DNA of 64,000 nt from assembly GCF_964204645.1 (NCBI RefSeq), contig NC_134028.1, positions 25,642,153 to 25,706,152 on the forward strand. The letters are read 5' to 3'. The notes beneath the pieces are model-generated. The model was given only the letters and a program-made list of their open reading frames with translations. It was not told where the DNA came from and ran no database searches. Below, in pieces: positions 13,401 through 25,400 of the stretch (positions within the stretch are counted from its first letter, which is position 1; the number at the start of each line of letters is the position of its first letter). Source of the DNA: Tubulanus polymorphus (Eukaryota > Nemertea > Palaeonemertea > Tubulaniformes > Tubulanidae). The translations under genes and the position numbers were made by a program.

Positions 13401-16400
13401 AAATATTCTTCGTTTAAATTCCTCATACGATTTGAGAAGGTTTTATGCGCGGGTTATTTGTCAACTGTTGAATGTGTGAATTGTTCGGCAAGTTTTATGG
13501 ATCATGACAAAATTAAAGACCCACGGATTTATTCCGTTATGCCATTAATTCGCCGGGAACAGCTGTTTGTAGATGCTTTCAGAGGAAATCTGTTTGACCG
13601 CCGTGCTCGGATCGACAAATCTCTTGAGTACACGCGGCTTACTGCGCCGTCAAGTAGGCTAATGAATAAACGACATAATATAAATTCGCTTTCAAAAGAC
13701 GCGATCTTGTCATTCGGTTAGATTTTCATCTTAAGCAGGCGTGATTGGTAATGAGTTTTGAGGGTCTGCCACGACCGCTTTTTTACAGTTTTATTGTCGA
13801 TTTCAAGTATCGCATTCAGTTCTGAGTGTTGATGACTTCTGACTGCGCGCTGTGGGACGACTGATCTTTTTTTCGTATTGTCTCCGCGTATTCTGAAATG
13901 TTTACCGACTTAGCGGGCGGGGTAGGGGAAGAATGAGCATCGGGCGGCTCGCACCAAAGCCGCGGCGTTATAAACATTAAACGTATCAAAAAGCCATGAT
14001 TATCATTTCGAATGCCCGGGTTTCAGTTCGGGGGGAAGCTAATCTTGTTGATTCACGCGCGGTCATGCCTTTCAATCCGCAACCAAAATAAACGATAGTC
14101 CTACCTTATTGTTACTCGTAACCCGGCGTCTTTCTTCAAATGTGTTTGGGATCTACTCATTGCCGACGTGCTCATCAATTCATTTCTTTAATACTATAAT
14201 TCACGGTTTATTCGCCAAAAATTACCGCGCGTCCCGTCGACGATGCATCACGCGCGGTCCGAAACTGACACGCAATTTGCTCGTTGTTCCGACACAAAAG
14301 CGAGGCGAAAAATACACAGGGACGAACTGCGCATAAAAACTACCCCCGATATAACGAAAATAATTGACCCGATGAAAGGTTCTGGAATTAATAATTATAA
14401 TAATAGGAGAATTGATTAGTTGTTTCGAGCTACGCGACCTGTGTTTATATCGAATGATAAAATAACTAATCTGATCATTTTCAACTTTTGATCACCGTCT
14501 TGCAATGGTGGTCTATTTCGAATTGATAGATCGTAATTATGATCAGTATTTTGATGATTCAGCTATCAGCGCAGCCGTCTCAGTGTACGATTCATCATTA
14601 TCATACAAAACACAGCTTTCATTACTAATGTTCCTCACATATGTATATGTTACTAATATGACTTCATATGGTTATTGAACTATGTAATAAATACACGAAG
14701 TATTTGTTTTTCAAACAAATTCAATTTTGCTTTACATTTTATACTTTACATTAATTCAATGAGCCCGTTTTTCGATGAATAATCTTCTGTTTAATTTCTT
14801 CGATTTGCGGGATACAAAAATGTCGAATTCCGTGATTATCGCATTCTATATTTGATTCTATCGCTTAAGATCAGCATTGTAAAGTCAAACAAAGATTCTA
14901 AAACAAACAAATATCTTTAGTAATTTTAGCATAGAAAGTCATCACATTTCGCACTGTTCAATTCTATTTCAGGTTCAATTCATCAGATCGGCATTCTAAA
15001 TACACATTAATTTCGATCATATATCTTTGGTATTTAGGCAGAGATAATCAAATCATAATACATTTTGAATGAAGTTTTCTTTAAATCGAAAAATATAAGA
15101 GGATCTATTTTTGTATAATTCAGGTCATGGAGGAGTTAACCAGTTGGGTGGTGTATTCGTCAACGGTCGACCACTTCCAGATTTGGTCCGACAGAGAATT
15201 GTCGAATTGGCCCATCAAGGAGTCAGACCCTGCGACATCTCCAGACAGCTTCGAGTTTCGCACGGTTGTGTCAGCAAGATTCTCGGCAGGTGAGCTCGAA
15301 TAGAATATAGATAATTACGGAGCGAAATTGATTCGGGAGAGAAATCCCGAAATTTCCCGAAATATCGCGTGGATGTTTCGAGGTTTTTCGAGCGTATGAT
15401 CTCGATTAATCTCGTGCGTCGTAAATCTCGTTAAATTTCGAAATAATAACGCGTCATATTTCATCCGGGTTTCTTTTGATTTTTAATTGCGATTTAAAAT
15501 AACGATTTGTTATCTTTCGATTGAAATCCGTTATGACCGAAAAACGCGCCATTCATTCGAATTCGTCTGAAACAACAAACACAATATTTCGATCGTCGTC
15601 CCGCGGGATATTTTCATTTCTATTCCTCGTTTTATAATCAACCGTAAGCGTCGTCGACGTTTCAGATTAACAGGAGGAGCGTTTGTGTTTTGTTTTGTCA
15701 CCAGACATTTGAGGTTGAAAAATTGAATTAAATTACATGTGAATTAATAATCGAATCGGCGTCAAAGAGCCATATGGTGACATCTAGAGAAAAGACAAGC
15801 CTTTAGGGAGAGAACGCGTATCAAACAATAGATTTCATCACAGAGGCTCCGACTGCAACATCCAGCATTGACACTGCTTATATTTTCAAAGTTTCTGAAA
15901 TGCCACTCTCTGGGGCGGAGAACAGATGATTAATTTAAAACCTTCTATATACAGAATTTAAAAGATTAAAATCGAATTTTATTCATCAAGAATCAAAATC
16001 AAAATACACGATGTTTCGAACTGTCAATAGAGATCATCGTCTGGTGTGACTTTGGTCAATTCACATTTTTAATGCTTTATATTCTAAGTTTTTACATTAT
16101 ATCTAGAGCTTTTTTCCTCAATCGAATTGAGGAAAAAAAAGTCGGGAAGATACACGATATCCGTGTATGAGAATCTGTAAGAAATCCGTCAATAATTTCA
16201 GCTGAAGATGGAACGTTCTTGAGTAAAACAGTTTATATTTCGAGCAGCTGTTATGAAATAGGGATTTTACATAGTTTAACCGTAAAAATGTATTTCTTAT
16301 ATTTCTTTAAAATACGTTCGGATATGAACTAGTAGGCATCATCAGGCGTGCTGATACAGAATGAATTCATACAACAACCAGACAAACTGAGTGAGTGATA

Positions 16401-19400
16401 CAAATTAGAAAAGGGGAATACGTTAAGTTAAAGTTGCCCGAAATATTAACTCATTTACTCAAGAAGCTTTCCATTTTTGCTGAACTGATTGTCGGGTTTC
16501 TTGTGAATTGTTTCAATCTAACGTGTAAAATATCACAACACAGAAAGCGCTTAGCTTTCACTATACTCTTTCACTAAAATGTCGATATTTTCAATTTTCT
16601 TTCACATCTATTCACTTGATCGCAGCTGGTGCCCGGGTTCGAGTCCACTTCTATAGACTGGACATTGTTTACAACTCAATGATATCACAGTCGATACTAT
16701 GTATATAGAGATCATACGACACCTGTTCAGGCTTTTGTTTTCTATTGATACTCGCCTCGTGGTCATTGTGTTACATCTCGCCGGACTAAAAGCTGTTTCC
16801 CGCCGCTTGGTCACAGTCCGTGCCTATCTCCTGTATAAGCTTACACATGCGTGTCAATGTATAGTGTAGCTGGGTTTCCAAATGATCAGAAAATACATTC
16901 GAAAAATAGTGATCAACGGTGCGAACAATGTCATGGTGCGAATAAAAATGATATTCGATGGTTTGATTGACCTGCTGTGTTCGGATGATGACCCGATGGT
17001 GCCATTGTAATGAATTTTATTAACCGTAGTTAATGATGGCTTCGTTTATCGACAAAATAAGAAAAATTGATATTATATAGAAAATGGATTTCCAGTATTA
17101 CATTATCCATTATTAGTTCTAAGGAAGGCATAATATACATGATGACATTTTAAAAATTCCGTCTAATTTGCCCACTATCAAAACTAGCAGGAAAATCGGA
17201 AAAGCATCAATTTATTTGAAAATGCAGATGCAATTCGCCTCTCAAATGATTTTCGATGGATTTCGGTGTGGTATACGGCATCATGGTTAACAGTAGTGAA
17301 CGCATTGATCAGCACTACTCTGACATCGGTCTGGCTATTATTGACTCCACGTCGTGAATATGATCAATTGTCAGATAATTGTATGAGAAGGACCTCCTCG
17401 GTCGCTTCTAATCCCATCTGATTAACTCAATAGCCAGTTGATGTGCCTTTAAGAGGTGATCAATTAATTCGTTTGCTAACAGAACAGACCGGCGCGGCGT
17501 GCCGTCGATTTTAAATTGTTTTATCGTTCATTAGTGGCTTCCGACTGCGGGGGCAACAAATCAAACTTCAAAAGATCTCGCGCGATTTTTCGGAAAAAAC
17601 CTGTCGTTTTCTTATTTCATATCTCGATTCTTAGCTCACGTGATTTAAGCGTTTATTTTGAAACGTGAAATTATTTTTGCAGGTACTATGAGACGGGTTC
17701 GATAAGGCCCGGTGTTATCGGTGGTTCGAAACCTAAAGTGGCCACGCCCAATGTTGTAGAGGCCATTCTTAAATATAAAGCTGAAAATCCTACAATGTTT
17801 GCCTGGGAGATTCGCGATATGCTTCTCACCGAAGGCGTCTGTTTACAAGACAATGTTCCCAGCGTCAGTTCCATAAACCGGTAAGAATGTTTTACCTACA
17901 TGTTTTTCGCTAACAACAATATTAACCGTGGTTTTCAGGTATTACGAAACCGGTACTGTGAAACCGGGCGTGATCGGTGGTTCGAAACCGAAAGTAGCCA
18001 CCCCTAAAGTCGTCGACGCGATATGCACGTACAAACGAGAGAATCCAACTATGTTCGCATGGGAAATAAGGGATAGGTTACTGGCCGAAGGGGTCTGTGA
18101 CCAGGAAAACGTGCCTAGCGTCAGTTCAATAAATAGGTAAGAACACGTGTATATGTCGTATCAGTGTCCGTTATTAGCTTTTTTGGCTGTAGCCTTTTTT
18201 TTTAAACTTAAATCATTTCGAAATGAAAATGTTAGAATAGTTTAGAATCGTCCCACGGCTAGTAACCTAACCGTTATGTCCACTGCCCCGACCTTAGGTC
18301 CGCGTTTTATACGACATATATTGTTTCAGAATAGCAACATATCGTCCGTCGTCAGTGTAAATATGCTGGCTAATTGTAACTTTGAGACAAAGATAGATAT
18401 TCTAAAAGATGCACGCGGGCTCAACAATATCGATCCCCGGCCCGTATAAGATTGCTCAGGACATAGAAACCACTTGACTATTGTCAACACACGTGTCCCG
18501 TATCAGCGTGGCCACTGGTCATCCACGAACTGGTCAACTTGCCGACCGATTTTATCTAGACATCACACGGAAATTCGCGGTGAATAAAGTTTTATCTCCG
18601 ACCACCAGAGCACAGCAGCATTTGAAGATGTTATGATTGATCGATAACGCCTTCGGGCATTTATTTCAACCGGACTCCGAATATAGATATGATTTTGGAA
18701 TAATAGCCTACTGACATGTCTTATTTAATTATCGACTCGTTCTCGGTGGTTTTTATTAATTGATGGCCTATCGGTCGCATCTACTAGCGTTTAAAAAAAA
18801 GTGAATGCGATCCCGGGCTGCTCTTTGTCTTGTCTCTTTCGAGAATAGACAGACTACACGATGGTATCAGTAAACGTAGAAAGGCCGCGCGTGTCCCTAC
18901 GATTTTATGAGCTCGAATTCATTTATGTCACTGTCAACACGTTCAGTGAAATCGCCGACTGCGCCGAGATATTTTAAAGACATCCATAAAATCATCTGAA
19001 TCGCGATACGCTGTTCTTTCTCATCGACGAAGAGAAAGGAAGTAATTTTAAAGAAATTGTGTGTATACAATGCGCGCGCAAGTCAAACAGACGACATTTC
19101 AGCGCGTGTTCGTCTGCTGAAATGACTTCCGGTGGCGCCGGTGCTCCTGGCGGGCCCACGCGATGTTTCTATTTATTACAACGACAGAAATTGTATCAAA
19201 AAATAACGACGACAATTTAAATGTCGCGCACTCAAACGAATTACGCAGCTGGCTTCCGCAGTGGTTAAAACGATGAACAGAATGAATATCATGAAAAATA
19301 TTTACGAACGGACTATGATCTTTTATTGTTTGAATTTTTTTTGAATTGAGACGTAAAATGATCGGATCCGCGTGCGGAAAAATTGCTCAAAATTCTTCCG

Positions 19401-22400
19401 TTTTTTTTTTTTAATTCGAACGGCAACCTCGATTCTTTTGAACAATGGACATTGGATAATCAGAACTCGTGCTTTCTTTAATGACAGTTCGTTCGCTGTA
19501 TATTTGGCCATTTTCACTTCACAATAGAAAACGCGTTATGTCCATCCGACCAGAAATATCGTGTTTAATGAAGCGAGATGTTCGTCTGAAACTCGGCATC
19601 TGTGAGAATCCAGTCACTTCATCAGAAATGACCGTTCTTCGCTAAAATACGCAGATTCCGTTTCCAATTAAAAGTCAACACTGCATGAATTCTGGCTCGT
19701 TATAATTCACTATTAATTCAATCAGACTCGTATAACTCGTCGCCGACGAAAATATGTCGTTAGAAGTTTCTCCGTCGTGTCGTGGGCTTCGGCTGACATC
19801 TTTTCTTACCGTCTTTTTCCCGACGGTTGACGAAGATTGCCGATAGAATAATACGATGTGACGGCGATGATTTGTTTAATTGAATTTGAGGGTAGGAATT
19901 AAGACGTCAGCACTATTGAGCGTTAATGTTATAAGCCTAAGGCGTTGATATTGAGGCCGACTATACCCAGCACCCAGCCGGTTCACGTGAAATTTAATAC
20001 AAGATGTTCCGATTTTAAAGTCATCAAAGTAACATTTTGGACAATGAAAACTAGCGCAAACCAGCTATTACGCGCGAGCGCTGTCAGACGGGCATGTCAT
20101 CGGGAATTTTCTCGAGAGAAAATCTTAATGGCTTCAATTTTTGAAATTTAATTACACGGTCAGATAGCCGGGGAAAATGTGTTTTGAGTTGATGGCTTCA
20201 TCTGCCACGAGTTAAAATCCGCAGTCGTTTTAATTATCGTATTTGAAACGCGAATATTCAATAGGAATTTGTATTGGATTTTGTCCGTTTTATACTTTCA
20301 AATTTGTGATGTTTTTGATCATGAATTTCGTGAGGTTCGCGAGGCACAATGCGTCCCACGGTTCTAGTCGCGCCCTCTTGCACACCTGTCTATATCATGT
20401 TACGCGATAAAGGGGAAATTGTTAAATGAAATATGAATGATGAAATTTAAAACTTTTTTTAATACTCACCTTTCCTAACATACTAACTATGAAAAGGTCA
20501 CGATAGGCGTTATGAAAAATGTCGTCTTTCTGTTATGGCAAAATGAAAGAAAAAATGTTTCGATTTTTGTAATTTCAGAATCGTGCGAAATAAGGCTGCC
20601 GAGAAGGCCAAACATCAGCATCAACATCAGCAGCAACAACACACGCCGGGTCAACATCCAGGTCCGGTGCACAGTCCGAACAGCGGGGCCGTGTTAAACC
20701 CTCACACGCCGCCGCCGGAACATTTACTATCGAGACAAGGGTCGTATTCGATCAGCGGGATATTAGGTATCCCTCATCCGAACGGCGCCGCGCACACCCC
20801 GCAACAAGCGCACACCGACATAAACAGCAATAAACGAAAAAGAGAACCCGATGTTGGTAAGTTGAATAATAATAATTCATGCAAAAATATTCTCAAATCG
20901 CTTTCCGAGAATCGGACGAAAAGAAGAAATTATACGACATCATAAAACGTCGTGAAATTGTGTTTTTTTTATTGTCTCGGGGAGTTTGTGAATGAATTGT
21001 TGATCTAGAAATAAAACTAAATGCAAAAACGTGCGAAATAAACCGCGCTCAAGCGAAAGTTGCGACTGTAGCCGCGGCGGATTATAACACTCATTTTTTA
21101 TGATACGTGGCGCGATAGTTTTTTGTTTATCGGTTCGTTTCGAGAGACGACGTCGATATACTAGGGAAATAAACCCCAGCGACAATACGACCATCGACCC
21201 GGTGCCTCTTGTTTTTATGCCGGCATTCTCCATTACAAAAACCGATCCGAATAGAAGCCGTGGCGACATGTATAAACGCCATGAGTATTGACTGCCATTT
21301 CCTCTTTCCTCTGCGTCGCGGTCTTTAATGGCCGCTGAGAAAACACGACCGACATGAACAAACGACATTAACTCGACCGAAATTACCCTTCTAATTGTTA
21401 AATAATGGAATCCAATCCGATATTCGTATTTTCATATCGACGCTAATAGAATGGTTATTAGCAATCTTGTATGACTGATTCGCTGTGATAAAGATATTGC
21501 AACGCATGCCGGTTATCGTGATTGCCCCTTTCAGTCGCGACCGGCATCAATCTTCTAGCCGCGATCTGTAATCCAAATTCGCTCAGACAGCCGCATTCTG
21601 GCCTATTATCTACCGAAATTAACGGATTTATGACAATATCCGCCGTCGAAATCATATCCAATAGTAATCCATTGTCGCCGGAACTTATCGGGTCAATTTT
21701 TTATTTACTCATTCGGACACATCTGTATAGACTGCATCGCGATATGAATATTTAATTTTTTGAAAATTAATTTTTGCTCTTCGTTCCAAACCAGCGGTTC
21801 GTTTCAAAAGTAGCTATAAATATTGAATCAGTCGGTATGCTTTTTTTTTTCATTAGATCACGACAAGGTGCTCGTTTGTCCCGAGAGTTCGTATTTTTTC
21901 CTGTCTATTCACACGGGTCTGCAGATTTCATCGAAATTTTCGAAATATTCCCGAGTCCTTTGTGGGAACGATATATCATTTTTCAACTCGTGCGTCCCGC
22001 CAGAAGCTCCATGGGAATTTCATTGTAATCAAAATTCGATAATCGAATTTAGTCCTAATTTCAAAAGACAATGAAGCACAGTTTGATATGAACTATGCTC
22101 GAGACGCGTAGAACACGGAAGTTTATTGTTTCTGCACATTCGACCGTTTAGCTAGGATAATATTACGCTACTCGATTTCAGTTCGGAAGCCGACAGTGGA
22201 GTTAAACCTGAAACAATTTCTACTCGAGTTACTCCGGTGCTTAATCGGGTTGAAAATCGCACTGTCGGCTGGATAAAAGCTCGGCAACTTTCCGGCGACG
22301 AAAGCTGTCAAGTTTTCCCCGAACTCGCTAAACCGTATCGGCTGCTATAATGGACGGCTTCGACGTTCCGTCGTTTTCGGGGGTGACAGAGGGCGACCTT

Positions 22401-25400
22401 TCGAACAATAGTCGACGTAAGATATCGCACATTTCGAGTTGTTATCGGCACGTACGAGTATCGGCGTGATTTGTACGCGCACGTGACTAGGCGACGGTTT
22501 CGAACTAACTGAAGCAAAATTAATACAAAAATTACCCCTTAAACGATCGTCGTATTAAAAGAGTCAATGACTAACAGTGAAATGTTGCCTCTTATAGTAG
22601 CCCCCGGTAGCGAAGCTGGACGCATAAGTTTTGCGTTGAGAAAATCATTTTCTTCGAGAATTTATTAACCGTCCGTGGACGTGGATGGATCTTTTCGCCG
22701 AAGGGCAAAGGAATGAATTTATTTGCAATTTTGCCGCCGTCCTAGCAGGGGTCGACATAAAAACAGCATATAATTGCCGGTTTCGAAAACTCTAGCACAC
22801 CACAACATGCGGTAACATTATGGTTGCTATGCGTTGGTTGAGTTTATTTCGTTAGAGCCATTGCCCGGTCTCCGCTATCCCATTTACGGCGACAAATAAA
22901 AACAGTTTAAAATCGTGTTTATCTCATAAAACACGACGGTTTTCATCGCTGTCCGTTTCGAACCCATTCAACAAACCGTCGACAAACCCCTCGATTGCTA
23001 ACTGAGGCGTTAATACAGAAAAATGCCGTCGACAAAGATTGTCTTGCTTTGGCGACTACTGAAGAGGTTCGGACACTCCCACAAGCCGTGTACCCATTGT
23101 ACGGGACGATGTTGTTTGCGAAAAATGTACTTGAAATCGATGTTCTTTACTTCCGCTCCGTGCGGTAGAATATCAAACATATGCCACGGAAATCCCGCGA
23201 ACTTTTGATATTTTTCCTTGAGTTTTTTTCAATCGGTGAAACCAATATCGATATCATTTATAGACGCATTATAAGTAGATATTATAGAATTTAAGCGCCC
23301 AGTCCTTATTTAGACTAATGTATAGATACGAACTGATGATAAAATAGAATCGCAAATAGAATATCAAATATTTGTTTTTGCAGTACCGAACGGTGACCAC
23401 GAAGCTAACAATAATGAACAAAGACCCGATTTAGAGGTAGGTCTGAAATCATGCTTTCGAACTTGTCCTCGAAGATGAAATTAGATTTTCTAATAATTTT
23501 TTGTTATTTTGTAAAGGGCAAAGAAGGTGATTTATACGGACCTTTGAGTATGTGGTATAAAAAAGCGAAACCGGAACCGGAAATGCAATCGGCATCGATG
23601 GGAAATGTGTACTCTATGCAATATCAACAGTACATACCAGTATCAGCGACAACCGCAGAACCTCAGAAAAACAATTCCGATTATAACATGCAAAACCAAA
23701 TAGTCATGACGTCACAGTCTAACGGCGCATCAGACGGACAAAATACAAACAACAGCGGCCATTACAGTCCAACCATGGGTAAGTTGATTTAATCTTATTT
23801 TTACAATTTTGCTTCATTTCATGGCTTAAAAAGTGCTTCAGTTTATGATTGATTTATTTATTTTGTAAAATGTATTTGTATTCAGTCGGTATAGATAAAG
23901 TTGTAACTCTAACACGAAACGTGGCTCGGTATACATCTCTCACTTATTCGTTAGTGCAATCGTGTATTCAAATTCTCGGTCTACTATATTACCATACAAT
24001 ATATGCCCGAGATGACATTTCGTTTTAAGATCACCAAAACCTGATAAACGAGCCAATTTCCTGATCATATAATCTGAATTAATGTATACCATACCGAGCC
24101 GAGTTCAACGCTATCAACTAATTTCTTTTCTTCACCGGTTTCCGCCCACTTGCAACGACGGAGGCGACGCGTTCTTCTCATCTAAACGCGAGCTAGTTTC
24201 CTTTGAGTTTCCTTTGAATTTCCTTTTTCATTTTGGTCGTTGATTGTGTTTACATATACCCCCGAGGGTTACAGCGAATCGACTCGAAACAGAAACCGTT
24301 CATTATAGAAGCAGCCGACAATAACGGTTGTCGCGGATAGCCAGGGGGAAGATTATTTCGGCTTCACGACTTTGCTGGCTGCCGATAACCCCTTCTTATT
24401 ATAGTAATGCGATTATACGTCTGCTAACAATAACAAGAATTCTTCCTTTTCGGAAACGATCGAATAACGGGACATAACGTAATATTATCAATTAACAATC
24501 AAAACCACAAATCCGTACACGTTTGAAATAACAAGTTAACTGATTGGGATTTTCACCTAGAAATTCAGAAACTAATATTTAACCCTATCATTCACTGGAA
24601 AATGAAATACACTTCGATTCTTCTCACCTCCAAAATAAAAACATCACACTCACACTCTTTTCGTAGATTAGATTCACATACGATATACACATAAAATAAC
24701 ATTATGAAATACCAGGAGAAACAAACGCGAGAAATTGTTGCATGAGACGACATTATCTTACAGCTCACGAAAACAATTCTACCTCTCCAACAACCACTAA
24801 AGTCGAAAATCTCGCTCAAACAATGTCCGATTTCACTGAGCTAAGGCCCGTATCTGGCGACCCACACCAACAAACATACATCGCATATAACACATGTAAG
24901 TAGCTTTAGCTAAGTAGCCTTATAGTAGCCTATAAACTAAACTAGGAATCAACGAAAATAAATCTTAACAAAACGAAACTCTATATACGACAGTGTGAGT
25001 GTGATAAAATGAAATTTGCCCCGAAAACACGAACAGAATAGTGATATTAAATTTTGAAACTATGCTGGATGAATACTGAATGGTTTTTTGTTCTGTTTTT
25101 CAGCACAAACCGGCTATACGAATTCTAGTTACGCACAGCAAGGTTTAGTACCGGCATCGTTAATGATTCCAGCCGGTTCAACGGGTTATAATTCTACTTC
25201 CATGGCAGGTAAGAATTAATTCGATATTTCTAATCTGAGCAAAACGTTTATGTTCATTATTCGCGCGTCCTTCGGGAACGTTCGGTAAAACTCGGTACAC
25301 GCGCACGCGGAACGCGTTCAATCGTCTGTCACCTGTACTTCCGGTATGGGAGGATTTCGTCGTCGTCTGTGGCCTCGTTTTCAGCTTGGTCGGGTGTAGC

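Noticed and set aside
20940-21368. 142-codon - strand frame in Pax intron 4
   Set aside because: No recognisable domain, no splice partners, and composition like neighbouring non-coding DNA.
23384-23778. WYKKAK in exon 6 as a homeodomain remnant
   Set aside because: It lacks the Q-L-E-x-L and F-E positions of helix 1; similarity is limited to basic and aromatic residues.
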